Assembly (NCBI GenBank): GCA_946800325.1
Contig: OX326957.1
Span: 12,567,591 to 12,631,590, forward strand
DNA: 64,000 nucleotides
Direction: 5' to 3'
Source of the DNA: Luzula sylvatica
Lineage: Eukaryota; Streptophyta; Magnoliopsida; Poales; Juncaceae
Shown: positions 12,344 to 24,776 of the stretch, one piece after another
Layout of the letters: the number at the start of each line of letters is the position of its first letter
Numbering within the stretch: the stretch's first letter is position 1
Translations under genes and position numbers: made by a program
Notes under the pieces: generated by a model
Seen by the model: only the letters and a program-made list of their open reading frames with translations
Databases searched by the model: none
Told to the model about the DNA's origin: nothing

Positions 12344-13456
12344 TGAAGAAAATACAGTTTCGGATCAATCGTAAAAGTGTACACAAGGATAAATGAACGT
12401 ACGCGTTCGTGGGCATAAATAATGTGTATATTAGATGCACATATGTATATTGGATATACATGGTTAAATTGATAAGAAACGGTTTTATTAAGAAAACCAA
12501 AAAATTCAGTTTAAGCCGTTTTTAGTAAAACTGGCATAACTTTCAGTAGAAAACTCCGATTTGAATTGTTCAAATTGGATTAGATATATAATGAGATTAT
12601 CTAGAACTTTCATGTTGCAATATGTTTCATTTGAGCGATGTATCAGTGTCGTTCTAATGGAATACCGAAAGGATGTGACGATTTGATATACAGTTAGTAA
12701 AACCGCCGTAAATTGCGCATCCGAACTTAAATTGAGCCAGGCCAAATTGGGTTGGAAAGATTATAAGATTATCTACAATTTTGATGTAGGTTGATTTTCT
12801 ATCAGAGGAATTTACCAATTTTGTACGGACAGATTATTGAACAGGTTCATGCAGTTTTCTGTGTGAAATGGTGTCTATTGGATATACATGCATTTTGGCC
12901 CATCCTTATCCTATGAGATATAAATAGGATATTTTTCTCTCTCTTCCATTCAGTCCAACCAATTCATTCAGTTCAACCCATGTGGAATTAATAAGATTAA
13001 TCCAGAAATTAGAGAGAATCTTTCTCAAGAATGAAAGAGTGCGAAGAGAGAAAAACCGAGAAAAACAGTTTTTCCGGAGAAGAGAATTAATCGATCAAGC
13101 AAGTTCTTCGGTGCATCATCTAGGCAGGTGCATCCACGACCGACGAACTCCGACTCACAATGGATACAAGTAGAGGAGCGACACTTGTGGCTCTTCGATT
13201 GTGATCAACTCGAGGGAGAGGAAGAACGGTCAAAGACGGTGGAAGCGCTTGGACGTGGGACGCACGAAGACAACCGGAGGCGCGTCAAGACAGTGGGAGA
13301 TGTGTGGTATGGGAAGCACGTGCTAGTCTAACGGTCAAAGTCTAACGTGACCGGAGAAAGAAGGAAGAACGATCAACCCGTCATACATGATCAATTTCAC
13401 GCTGGTAATCGTCTATCCTACGTTGCACGGGCCCGGGGTCGGGCGAATTCCCAACA
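12344..13456 (+). repeat. 3' LTR of the copia element
   Basis: 1113 bp, starting TGAAGAAAATACAG just after the purine-rich stretch gagtgggagac (polypurine tract, about 12333-12343) and ending CCAACA. It is colinear with the 5' LTR, with an internal deletion near the right end and a small insertion near 12826. Confidence 0.9.
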
Positions 13457-13461
13457 CGTTA

Positions 13462-13943
13462 GACTTTACTTTTTGTACTTTTACGAAAATGTTGAAAAAA
13501 TAAAAATTTGTGTTTGATGGTCTTCTATGAACGAATTTTAAAAAGAAAATATTAAAATTCATTATTTGCATTTATAAGATAAAAATTTGTGACTTCAAGT
13601 TTGACATTTTGTTTTTCAAAAAATAAGATAATTGATTTTTAAGAATGTTAGATTATATTTTTTGCATTTATAAGAATTTTGTACGTTTATTCCTATTACA
13701 TAGTATTTAAGACGACATGCAAATTGAGTATTTTGCTCGTGTTATACTTCATTTTTTTTACATGTTCGATAAATGGGACAATTGCTTTTTCAAAGGTGTT
13801 AAACTTTAATTTTTTATTTTTTAAGAAATTTCTAATTTTTTTTTTTTTGGTTTTCTATTACGAAGATCAGGATTGCGCAGATTGGTGCGCAACTTCAAAT
13901 TGCACTTGCATCGATAATAAACGTGGACAATGTTTAAGTCGGG
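13462..13943. repeat. Continuation of the ~155-180 bp tandem repeats, with a possible Cys-rich fragment
   Basis: The tandem array resumes (units starting near 13458, 13636 and 13788). At 13861-13948 the frame becomes unlike the repeat and encodes EDQDCADWCATSNCTC and then DNKRGQCLSRG. If the LTR element inserted at 13949 is removed, the frame runs on into the right flank as SKTVL and stops (22528 onward). This could be an exon of a small cysteine-rich peptide gene, but there is no recognised family, start codon or signal peptide. I treat it as an unexplained fragment. Confidence 0.3.
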
Positions 13944-13948
13944 GCAGC

Positions 13949-16043
13949 TGATAACACGTAAAATAGGTCGTTTAAAAGTGTAAATTCAATCTCACGAGTT
14001 AATCAAAACAATTTATAACAAATACTAATGAAAGTGATAAGTATAGGTTCGATCCAAGGAAATTTTGCGTATAATCGAAATTGCAATTCAAAAATTGTTT
14101 CTATTGGTCCGGAGGCTATAATATTTTGTCACAATCAATTTTTAGGCTTCACAAATCTCTGGTCAAAATCTCACTTTCATACACACAAGTTTCGAATTTA
14201 TAAAGATGATTGATCACAAGGGTATTTTAGGCATTAAATGTTTTTCACAAAATTATAGATCACAAATCAAGATCTCAAATTTGACACAAAGATTCAAAAC
14301 TTAATACTAAGAGAGAGAACAGAAGAATTTCAAAGATTTGGAATTTCAGTAAAAAGTAATGAGCGAATTACAAATAGGCCCCTGGAAGATCACGAAAAGG
14401 TCCAGAAGGATTTTTATTGAGAGGCAGTTTTCAGAAATTCATCTCAAATAGGAAATTGCAGAGAATTGATTGATTCAAAATATGTTTTAAACTACAGATC
14501 CAGATATAAACAGTGAGATTGAGAAAGGACTATTTTTCTATGTTTTTCTATTTTAAACTGAATTAACAAAACAGCACACAAAATCGAGTATTTCAAAAAG
14601 TAAAAATAGGAAAAATGCAAGAAAAATTCCACAAAAATTCCACAAACTATATTTCACAGTATATAACAAGTTCATAAAGAGATTTCAATCAGATCTAACA
14701 ATTCCTAATTAAAATCCTAAACTAGAGAAATAAAATACCGAAAAAAGGAGAATATGAGTCTAAGATCCCATCTTGGCGATGTCCACGAGCCTTCACGCCT
14801 TGAGAGCAGGTGAGAGGAGGAGGAGAGAAACTTCGTATCCGGTTCGGAGAAGGGGGAGAGAGAGGAAAAGCTCCTCGGATCGGCCTCGAAAACTGTGCAA
14901 GACACGATTTCTTGGCAAAATGGCTCAAGATGAGCAAGGTAGCTCGAGATGCTCTAACAATGGAGGGGGAAGAGGCTAAGACCTTACCTTCCCCAAGAAT
15001 GGAGTGGTTGACCCAAGAGGTCCAAGGGTACTTGAGAGAATGGTCTTGGATCTCTTTTATAGAAGGTGGAGATTGCTACAGGACAATACCTGAGCTACCA
15101 CTTGCATGGGTAGGTAGAGAATCTTTCACTGAATCCAACGGTCCAAATTTCATCAAATTTGAACATCGGACGGCCGAGAAAGACTGAAAAATACAATTTG
15201 CAAACTTCTCCACGGATCCAGATTAATTCATCTTAAATTCATCCGAAATTTATCCGAAAATTAGTTCACCTCTTTTTAGGCAGTTAATGGAGAGAGCCAG
15301 TGGGCTTTTTGTTCTTCTTTATTTCTTTGTATGGCCTGGTAATGGATCGGTCCATTGTAGAAAAGAATGGAGAGAAGTTATGGGGCTGTTGGAGCCAAAA
15401 GAGTTTGTTTGAACAGCCTTCTAGGATTGATCGTGAGCAAAACCGGTGTGGTCTACCGCGCAACAGTCTAGTGCAATGAGAGGACAGCAGGTGACCGCGT
15501 GGGTCACACTTGCAACAATCCACAAACGATCGCCTGCACTATCAAGGTTGACTGGTCATCCTGTTGATCCGGTGCGGAAACATTTGTGTGGTCTTCCGTG
15601 TGGTCAATAACGGACAGAGTGTTAAACGGGTATGTTGGGTTGCTCGCGGGTTTTCATCCGCCACAAGTGATCGTGACAGGTTAGTTTAGCTCACTGATTT
15701 GTTGTCCTTGGTGAAACGAGTCCGTTTTGACCCATGTGCGTCCATTCATGTAACGGGTCACGCCTTTTGACCCGTTTGGAATAAAAGCTCGATTTCTCTC
15801 ACATGCTTCCGTCAAATATCATCATATGATATATCAAATCGATCGGCACGATGAGACCGATCCAAATACAGTCCTGGTTTTGCGAGATTCTTCATTTTTC
15901 ACCTGAAATAACACAAAAACACTTCTTAAAGTATTTTATCTCAATAAATTGGAATTATGAATATTTGGTATAGTTTAAGCATATTTATGTGTTTAAATTC
16001 TATATTTTGTTCATGTAAAAAGTGATGGAAAATTCTCTTATCA
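13949..16043 (-). repeat. 3' LTR of the LARD-like element
   Basis: 2095 bp. It is colinear with the right LTR (2290 bp) except that about 190 bp present at roughly 20735-20925 are missing here, plus scattered substitutions. Open frames at 14773-15187 recur in the right LTR but show no protein family and are not annotated as genes. Confidence 0.88.
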
Positions 16044-17172
16044 AATCTCCCCACACTTAAAACTTGTTTGTCCCCAAACAAAAAATGGAATAGAATATAG
16101 AATTTAGGTCCAAAGAGAAATGCATGTTCTAGGTTTTGTTAAAAAGGTATTCATCGATTTTTAAAGTTTGATTTCCACAAGAAAATATTTTTCACTCTCA
16201 TTTTATCATTAATGCCTTATATTGAAAGAATTTATATTAATCTTTTATAGAATCTATTTTCAAATGAAAGTATCATAATTTCAAAAGTTTTTAGAGAAAA
16301 ATGGTCTCATGCGATAAAGATGATTAAACACCACATTTTAAATCTTTTCACACCACAAATCACAAGGGTTATCATGAAAAAAACATTTGTAAAACCATTT
16401 GTTCAATTTTGCAAAAATTGTTTCTTAAATGTAATTTGTCACTTTTTAAATCGTTCGGTACGTAAGTACTTGGTTCCTCTTTGATTTCTACTAAATTTCC
16501 CCAAATTGCGCTCGATTTGTTTCCCTTTTCTTCCTATTATTTCTTTTCTTTTCTTTTCTTTTCTTTTTTTTCTCTTTTTTTTCGTGTTGCTTAAATGGTC
16601 TCCATGTTGTTTTTTTAGCCGACCAATGGTTACGGTTCGACCATGACCGCTTAATCAAACCCCATGGATCCGTGTGATCTTTAGCCGACCAATGGTTACG
16701 GTTCGACCAAGACCGCTTAATCAACCACACGGACTCGACAATCTAAGCACTTTAACCCATGACCCATAGAAAACTTTTTCGCACGACCAATGGTTACGGT
16801 TCGACCATGACTGGCTACTTTGGTTTACCATAGACCCATGCACCCTTTTAGCCGACCAATGGTTACGGTTCGACCAAGACCGCTTAATCAAGGTGCATGG
16901 ATTTCACGAATCAAGCATTGAGCGCAATTTGGTTCCCGTTAGTTAAAATACAAATCCCCATGAACGATCGGGCCCTTAAGTGCAAGTTGTCAAATTTTAA
17001 ATTTAAGCAAAATTTACTAGAGTGGTTTAAACAAAGTTTTTTTAGAAATTCCGAGTAAAATATGGGTAAGAAAAAATTGTGTGTCACATAAATCGAAAAT
17101 CGACCGAATTTCAATAAACTCCAATTTTGTGATTTCATTGATTAGGGTTCGAATCCCCAAAAGAATCACTCA
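16044..17172. other. Internal region of the LARD-like element, with short tandem repeats
   Basis: No coding content recognised. Four copies of a unit centred on gaccaatggttacggttcga occur near 16620, 16686, 16784 and 16855. Most are followed by accgcttaatcaa. The minus frame at 16491-16730 is produced by these repeats. Confidence 0.6.
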
Positions 17173-18788
17173 GGGCATGTTTGGATGGTGGAATTTTGGA
17201 GTGGAATGGGAAAAAGTTTTTCATCAAACCTAAAATTCCTTGTTTGGATGATGGAATTAGTGGAATTAGCAAATCCGGAAATCTTTTTTTTGCATGTAAT
17301 ACCCTCAAAATATAATTCCTCAACAAGCTAGAGCCCCAATTTGATGGAAAAATTATGATGCTTAATTTTATGATTTGTAGACTAACCCTTCTCTCTCTAA
17401 TAATGAAAAATTAATAATAACAATTTTTATTATATGATAATTATTAAATTTATATAATTAAATATAATTATATGTATTATTGAAATAATATATAATAATT
17501 ATATTATAATTAAAATATATAATAATAATAATAATATAATATAATTATAATAATATAATAATATAATTATAATAATAATATAATAATATAATATAATAAT
17601 AATATAATAATAATATAATAATAATATATATAATAATAAAAATAATAATAATAATATAATAATATAATAATATAATAATAATAATATAATAAAATAATAA
17701 TAATAATAATAATATTATAATTATATTATATTATAATAATATTATAATAATATATTAATAATAATAATAATTATTATAATATAATTATAATTATAATATA
17801 ATTATAATAATAATAATTATAATATAATTATAATTATAATATAATTATAATAATAATATAATAATATTATAATATAATAATAATAATATAGTAATAATAT
17901 AATAATAATAATAATAATATAATAATATAATAAGATAATAATAATAATAATTATAATAATTATAATAATAATATAATATAATTATTATTGTATGATATTA
18001 TATTTTATAACAAATAATGTATAATATTATATTAATTATATAAATAAAATATTATATATGTTATAAAATGATATATAATATTATATTAAAACAATAAAAT
18101 AACAATTTTTTAATTATTAAATTCGTATAATTAACGTAATTTTATATTCATATAACAATAATGTGGTAAAAATATATAGTAATTATATAATAATTATATT
18201 ATATTATACTTAATATATTATTATATATATTATTAAAATAATAATAATAATATATAATAAAAATTCCATAATATGTAACAATAAAATAATTGTTTTATAA
18301 TTATTATTTCCATATAATTAATATAATATTATTTATTATTCTATGAATATATAATTATATATAATAATTATATTATAATTATATTATATTATTAAATATA
18401 TTATTGTAATAATATATAATAATTATACTATATTATATATCTTATTGTTATAATATATAATAATTATATTATATTATATATAATTATAATAATATTATAA
18501 TTGGATAAAATGTAATATTATAATAATAATGAAAATATATATTTAATATTATTTGATTATTTAAGAGATATACTTGATATTTATTATCAATTTTAATTAA
18601 GCATTCTATGTAGATTGTCATTAACAAAATTTCAGAATTTTTCTAAACAACCAAACAAAGAATTATACTTTTCAGCATCTTATACTTTGGACATCCAAAC
18701 AAACTATGGAATTATTAATTCCAGAACTTTTTTCTCCTCCACCTTATAATCCAATTCCACTCTACTAATTCCACTTGCCAAACGGCCC
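17173..18788. mobile_element. TIR element expanded by ATAATA-rich DNA
   Basis: The ends are GGGCATGTTTGGATGG on the left and, as reverse complement, GGGCCGTTTGGCAAG on the right. They are flanked by CTCA (17169-17172 and 18789-18792). The terminal 60-80 bp also share tggaatt-rich inverted sequence. The centre (about 17400-18540) is almost pure A/T with long ATAATA and TATAAT runs. No transposase. The termini recall common plant MITEs, but the 4-bp (or TCA) duplication does not fit a superfamily cleanly, so I leave it unclassified. Confidence 0.6.
17400..18540. repeat. AT-rich trinucleotide/dinucleotide expansion
   Basis: About 1.1 kb of interspersed ATA, ATAATA and TATAAT units with almost no G or C. 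This is simple-sequence expansion inside the TIR element. Confidence 0.9.
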
Positions 18789-19175
18789 CTCAAAGATCTT
18801 AATCAATTCCTTCAAATATCTTGCCATATTTCAATTTTGAGAGTAAAATAATGGTGGATTGGTGAAAATCTTGCTTAAAAATCGATGATGTTTTTTTTTT
18901 CAATTAAGTGGAGAAAAACCTTTAACATGCATAAATTTTTTAGTGTTTTTTTTTTTTTTTTTTTTTTTTAAAGTCGAAAAAGCAAAAAAAATTTAATTTT
19001 TGGAATTTTTTTGGGTGTTATCTACAAGGAAAAATAGATCGTAAAAACCCTCCCCACACTTAGAAAAATAGCTCGTCCTCGAGCGGAAAGATCAATTCTA
19101 ATAAAATTTAGAGGAGAGAGATGGAGAAATACGACCTTTTGAAGCGTGGGTTGCCTCCCCGCAAGCGCCCTTCGT

Positions 19176-19997
19176 TTAACATCGTTGAGCTCGACGTTTG
19201 CCAAGGTTATCCTGCCTCGAAGTGGAAAGAATCACCATTGTGAGTTGCGGCTTTCCGACCACCTTGGAGCATCCGTTTCGAGAGAGAGAGAGAAGAATAG
19301 TGCTTGTTTTGTTGACTATGCATGGCATTTCGTTTCTAGCACGTGTCGAGATTGTCGTCAAAATCCGTGCTCTTTTCCCTCGATCTTTTACAAATGAAAT
19401 TGCGCTTGGCACTTGTCGAATCGGTGTGGTAATTGGTGTGAGCGCTTTGAATGTGTTTGACCTTTGCGATTTCTCTACAAAAAATAAATCAATTCTTTCA
19501 TGAGAAGTATCAATGTTCTTGTTATTTGAATTTGATATGAAATTAAATGGAATTGATTCACCTTTGAGAATTGGAGAGACCTTTTTTTCTTCTTGTTCAT
19601 CTTTTGTTTGGGTTTTTGTGTCGAGTTCTTCCTCGAATTTCACCATGCTTAATTCTTCGATCTCTTCCGAATTGTCGATGGCATAATTGCGTATTTCTTC
19701 ATCATCGTTTAGGAAAGACCTCGGAAAAAATTCACACTCGTTTGTTGGCTCGTGAGATTCGTGTTGATGAGATGTATATTCCATCATCTCGACTTCTTCT
19801 TTCAAGTGGTCGAGGTCCAAACGAAGTATCCATTCTATGTACTCCATTTCGGTTGTATTCCAAGGTAATAGCTCGTAAAATTTGTCGACTTTTGGTCGAA
19901 GTCTTTTTATTGCGCCGTCTATTTTGCATAATTCATCACATACGAGTTCCGTCATTTTCATTTGTATTTTTTTGTTATCGTATACTAATGGTAACAT
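19176..19997 (-). CDS. 273-codon frame of the LARD-like element, unknown function
   Basis: It starts at an ATG (complement of 19995-19997) about 220 bp inside the primer-binding site, where gag would begin. The product is acidic and charged in its first half (for example MEYIEWILRLDLDHLKEEVE) and basic near the C terminus. I see no zinc knuckle, protease or reverse-transcriptase motif. It could be a degenerate gag-like protein or an accessory frame of a non-autonomous element. The uninterrupted length exceeds everything else in the interior, but I cannot assign a family. Confidence 0.4.
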   Translation of the reverse strand: MLPLVYDNKKIQMKMTELVCDELCKIDGAIKRLRPKVDKFYELLPWNTTEMEYIEWILRLDLDHLKEEVEMMEYTSHQHESHEPTNECEFFPRSFLNDDEEIRNYAIDNSEEIEELSMVKFEEELDTKTQTKDEQEEKKVSPILKGESIPFNFISNSNNKNIDTSHERIDLFFVEKSQRSNTFKALTPITTPIRQVPSAISFVKDRGKRARILTTISTRARNEMPCIVNKTSTILLSLSRNGCSKVVGKPQLTMVILSTSRQDNLGKRRAQRC

Positions 19998-20217
19998 TTC
20001 GAAGAGTTGTTCAACAATGGACTTGTGGTAAAGGATCTTTTGGTGAAATGAGAGATTTTGGTATCAATATGTGTTTGAAGAAGTTTCGGATTGCTCTTGT
20101 AGCATCATCGTTTGTTCTCGAGAATCCATTTTGATTGTACCTCGTAAAATAAGAGAAAAAGAAAGTGAATTAGAAAAATTCAAGAATTTCAAGATTTCGT
20201 AAATACTTCAACAAAGT

Positions 20218-20235
20218 TCCCCGGCAACGGCGCCA
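20218..20235 (-). other. Primer-binding site of the LARD-like element
   Basis: The minus strand reads TGGCGCCGTTGCCGGGGA, two bases inside the LTR. This sequence is the usual primer site of Athila-like and related plant gypsy/LARD elements (tRNA-Asp is my recollection for Athila). It sets the element's orientation. Confidence 0.85.
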
Positions 20236-20237
20236 TT

Positions 20238-22527
20238 TGATAACACGTAAAATAGGTCGTTTAAAAGTGTAAATTCAATCTCACGAGTTAACCAAAATAA
20301 TTTATAACAAATACTAATCAAAGTGATAAGTATAGGTTCGATCCAAGGAAATTTTGCGTATAATCGAAATTGCAATTCAAGAATTATTTCTATTGGTCCA
20401 GAGGCTATAATATTTTGTCACAATCAATGTTTAGGCTTCACAAATTTCTGGTCAAAATCTCACTTTCATACACGCAAGTTTCGAATTTATAAAAATGATT
20501 GATCACAAGGGTATTTTAGGCATTAAATATTTTTCACAAAATTATAGATCACAAATCAAGATCTCAAATTTAACACAAAGATTCAAAACTTAATACTAAG
20601 AGAGAGAACAGAAGAATTTCACAGGTTTAGTATTTCAGTAAAAAGTAATGAGCGAATTACAAATAGGCCCCTGGAAGATCACGAAAAAGTTCAGAAGGAT
20701 TTTTTTTGAGAGGCAGTTTTCAGAAATTCATAACAATTCGAAAATTATATCAAACAAATTCAATCAAAATCCTAATTCAAGAGTAAGCTCAGATGTAAAA
20801 TTTCAAGTAATGTTTGGGATTTAAACAGTTTTACAATGGATTCAACAAGCAGGGAAATGAAGGTCCAGATCTAAAGTTTTTTACCAAATTACAGTTTAGT
20901 CCCTAACACAATGATTTTCTAAAATCCATATCAAATAGAAAATTGCAGAGAATTGATTGATTCAAAATATGTTTTAAACTACAGATCCAGATATAAACAG
21001 TGAGGTTGAGAAAGGATTATTTTTCTATGTTTTTCTATTTTAAACTGAATTAACAAAACAGCACACAAAATCGAGTATTTCAAAAAGTAAAAATAGGAAA
21101 AATGCAAGAAAAATTCCACAAAAATTCCACAAACTATATTTCACAGTATATAACAAGTTCACAAAGAGATTTCAATCAGATCTAACAATTCCTAATTAAA
21201 ATCCTAAACTAGAGAAACAAAATACCGAAAAAAGGAGAATTCGAGTCCAAGATCCCATCTTGGCGATGTCCTCGAGCCTTCACGCCTTGAGAGCAGCTGA
21301 GAGGAGGAGGAGAGAAACTTCGTATCCGGTTCGGAGAAGGGGAGAGAGAGGAAAAACTCCTCGGATCGGCCTCGAAAACCGTGCAAGACACGATTTCTTG
21401 GCAAAAGGTCTCAAGATGAGCAAGGGAGCTCGAGATGCTCTAACAATGGAGGGGGAAGAGGCTAAGACCTTACCTTCTCCAAGAATGGAGTGGTTGACCC
21501 AAGAGGTCCAAGGGTACTTGAGAGAATGGTCTTGTATCTCTTTTATAGAAGGTGGAGATTGCTACAGGACAATACCTGAGCTACCACTTGCATGGGTAGG
21601 TAGAGAATCTTTCACTGAATCCAACAGTCCAAATTTCATCAAATTTGGACATCGGACGGCCGAGAAAACTGAAAAATACAATTTGCAAACTTCTCCACGG
21701 ATCCAGATTAATTCATCTTAAATTCATCCGAAATTTATCCGAAAATTAGTTCACCTCTTTTTAGGCAGTTAATGGAGAGAGCCAGTGGTCTTTTTGTTCT
21801 TCTTTATTTCTTTGTATGGCCTGGTAATGGATCGGTCCATTGTAGAATAGAATGGAGAGAAGTTATGGGGCTGTTGGAGCCAAAAGTGTTTGTTTGAACA
21901 GCCTTCTAGGATTGATCGTGAGCAAACCGGTGTGGTCTACCGCGCAACAGTCTAGTGCAATGAGAGGACAGCAGGTGACAGCGTGGGTCACACTTGCAAC
22001 AATCCACAAACGATCGCCTGCACTATCAAGGTTGACTGGTCATCGTGTTGATCCGGTGCGAAAACATTTGTGTGGTCTTCCGTGTGGTCAATAACGGACA
22101 GAGTGTTAAACGGGTATGTTGGGTTGGTCGCGGGTTTTCATCCGCCACAAGTGATCGTGACAGGTTAGTTTAGCTCACTGATTTGTTGTCCTTGGTGAAA
22201 CGAGTCCGTTTTGACCCATGTGCGTCCATTCATGTAACGGATCACGCCTTTTGACCCGTTTGGAATAAAAGCTCGATTTCTCTCTCATGCTTCCGTCAAA
22301 TATCATCATATGATATATCAAATCGATCAGCACGACGAGACCGATCCAACTACAGTTCTGGTTTTGCGAGATTCTTCATTTTTCACCTGTAATAACATAA
22401 AAACACTTCTTAAAATATTTTATCTCAATAAATTGGAATTATGAATATTTGGTATAGTTTAAGCATATTTATGTGTTTAAATTCTATATTTTGTTCATGT
22501 AAAAAGTAATGAAAAATCCTCTTATCA
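20238..22527 (-). repeat. 5' LTR of the LARD-like element
   Basis: 2290 bp. It is the longer LTR copy and keeps the about 190 bp deleted from the 3' LTR. It ends at the GCAGC target duplication on the right. Confidence 0.88.
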
Positions 22528-22532
22528 GCAGC

Positions 22533-24776
22533 AAAACTGTATTGTAATTGTGGCCGTGGAAACAATTCTTGATTGTTCAGGTAAATGATAATTATGGCCG
22601 TGGAAACAATTGGTTTTGGTGAAATGGAATAACTTGATTGATCCAGGAAATTTTTAATTATGTATTGCTATTGTTGTTAAATTTCAATTTCATATGTATC
22701 ATGACATTTGAACTTTGGATTCATATCAAATATTCATCATTAATACTTAAAAGATGGCAACTATACAGGGATGAAAAAAAAAGTAGATTTTTACTTTTAC
22801 TCAAAAATTCCCCAAAACACTCTCTATAACATAATTAAACAATTTAATTAGCATGATATTATTAAAAATACATAATTAACAAATAACGTAATAATTAAAA
22901 TAATAAATCATTAATAGTTAATTAATTTTGAGTTAGATATATGAATTCAAATGAGTGTTAATTATGTATTCAATTAATTATTGATTATATAACATATGTT
23001 GATTACTATATTAGTTAAGCGGATTAATTATAACATAAAAAATATTAATGGTTCATTTTGGGGATAGATATGTGTATTTATTTAAAATTTCCACCGGGTT
23101 TGTTATTTTCTCCATTTTTTTCAACACGTTAATTAACACTAATTAATGATTTTAACTTAATTATACCAAGTGCTTTTAAAAATCAGTCGGTACCGAGTTT
23201 TTAAAATTATTTTTGGGTTAGTTCTGGATTTTTTTTGAAAAAATAAGTTATTTTTCAAATTTCTTTCCCATACAAAGTCACATGCAGAAATGCTCCTCAA
23301 ATTAATTTGAGTCATGATGTATGTTTCCTACAGCTATCCCTCAGGATCACAGATGACCTGGAAAGTAAGGGTATTCGGTTTTATGGGCCTTTTTCGGCCC
23401 TCCTTTAAGGTGCCAAAAAAAATCGGAGTTTAAGTTTAACAGAGGTTACCATTAAGCCTTATGGGCAATATAGATTAACGGTTTGTACTTCAAGCTGTCA
23501 GATTTTGCAATGATTACCAGGGTGTGAACTGCTATTTTGTCAGAGCTTCATTATATGTCATTAAATGTGGTTGTTGGCGATTAGCAGTGACCACCTAAAG
23601 GAGGAAAATTTGGATTTCAAATTCAGTCATTATTTCTACAAAAGGACTTAACACCCACCATTTTATTTTTCGTGATTTTTTATTTTTTAGTGTTTTACAA
23701 AATCTAACCATTTTTACACTGTCTATTATTGTGTTTTTTTTCCAAGTTCTTGCAAAATGTTTAATTTTACGAATATTTGGTTGTACACATTTCATTTTCA
23801 ATTTTTACTGGTATGCACTGATTTTTACACTGTTTGACATTGAGTTGTACACATTGATTTTACGAATATTTGGTTTCTGCATTGGCATTTGATTTGATTT
23901 TGTTAACTACTACAAGTGTTTCATTTTCAATCTTATATTTGAAAATTATTAAATTTGAAGATAGAATTTTACACTGTTTGTTGTTCTATTTTTCAAAAAC
24001 ATTCCAAAACTCATACAAATTGTTTAATTTTCGAAACATGATTTGAATTCCACAACTATTACAAGTAGTTAGTCTTATTGTTGTTTTAATTTTCACTTAT
24101 ATTTTTTTCTGTATTTAACAATAAATTTAGTTATTTGTAACATTTAATTCGAATTTTTGCATTTATCACTTTTTCTAAATTTGAAAATATTTTTTATTGT
24201 TTAAAATATTTTTTATTTAACAATAAATTTGGCTATTTTTACATTTTAAATTTGTTATTTTTATCTTTGAGATTTGTTCTTTTTACTTAAATTGTTTAAC
24301 ATTATTTAATTTCATAAGTGTCAAACAGTAATTGATTTGGTTTGTATTTGCAATATTTTTTTGTATTTAATAGTTTTCAATATGATTTGAAATTTGTTAT
24401 GTAACTAATTTTTCACAGTAAACTACTTCTATAACACTGATTTTAAGAGTATTGTACAATATTTTCGTTTGATAAAAAATACGCGGATAATTAACTGGTA
24501 TTTTTTACTAAATCAATGATAATTTCACTGACAAAATAATTTTACACTTAGAGCTTGTTGTCACTAGTATTATATTTGCAGTATAATTTTATTTTAAGTT
24601 GCATTATCCAACACTGATGTTGGAACTTAACAGGTCCTTTAATAAAACTAAACACAAGAAATCAAAGACATAATTATTGCAAACATTGTTCACAAATACC
24701 AAACTCCAAAATAAACATGAAGAAAAAAGAACGTTAAAGTTTAATTCTTGTAGAATATTATTACAAATAATATAAT
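22533..24776. other. Unit 1 CNL 3' flank, no gene seen
   Basis: AT-rich. From about 23310 onward it aligns with 50811-50993 and then 53774-54800 of unit 2, for example gagtcatgatgtatgt and cttaacacccaccattttat. The part 22533-23300 has no counterpart in unit 2 and no recognised content; it begins with a short duplicated motif, atggccgtggaaacaatt-like, near 22551 and 22595. Open frames are short and unsupported. Confidence 0.7.

Larger units (their letters stand above)
3166..13456 (+). mobile_element. Ty1/copia LTR retrotransposon, decayed, with nested solo LTR
   Basis: Two long direct repeats (3166-4310 and 12344-13456), both TG...CA, bound a 10,291-bp element flanked by the perfect 5-bp duplication CGTTA (3161-3165 and 13457-13461). 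A tRNA-iMet-type primer site follows the 5' LTR. Translation of the interior shows the copia order integrase, reverse transcriptase, RNase H, all interrupted by stops and frameshifts. A solo LTR of another family (4363-6619) is nested inside, so the element itself is about 8.0 kb. It interrupts the tandem-repeat 3' flank of CNL-1. Solo LTRs of the same or a related family lie at 26228-27399 and 24777-25678. Confidence 0.93.
13949..22527 (-). mobile_element. LTR retrotransposon, probably non-autonomous LARD-like, minus strand
   Basis: Direct repeats 13949-16043 and 20238-22527 run TGATAACACG...CTTATCA on the plus strand. They bound an 8579-bp element with the perfect 5-bp duplication GCAGC (13944-13948 and 22528-22532). 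Orientation is minus: a primer-binding site lies next to the right LTR and a purine-rich tract (GTGTGGGGAGATT) next to the left LTR. The interior holds one 273-codon frame but no recognisable integrase, reverse transcriptase or RNase H, so I infer a large retrotransposon derivative mobilised in trans. The primer site and the GGGAGGCAACCCA-like motif near 19146-19170 (minus) resemble Athila-type gypsy relatives. A TIR element is nested at 17173-18788. Confidence 0.88.

Noticed and set aside
14773..15187. Frames repeated at 21260-21721 that might be a duplicated gene
   Set aside because: The duplication is that of the two LTRs; the frames differ in length between copies and show no domain.
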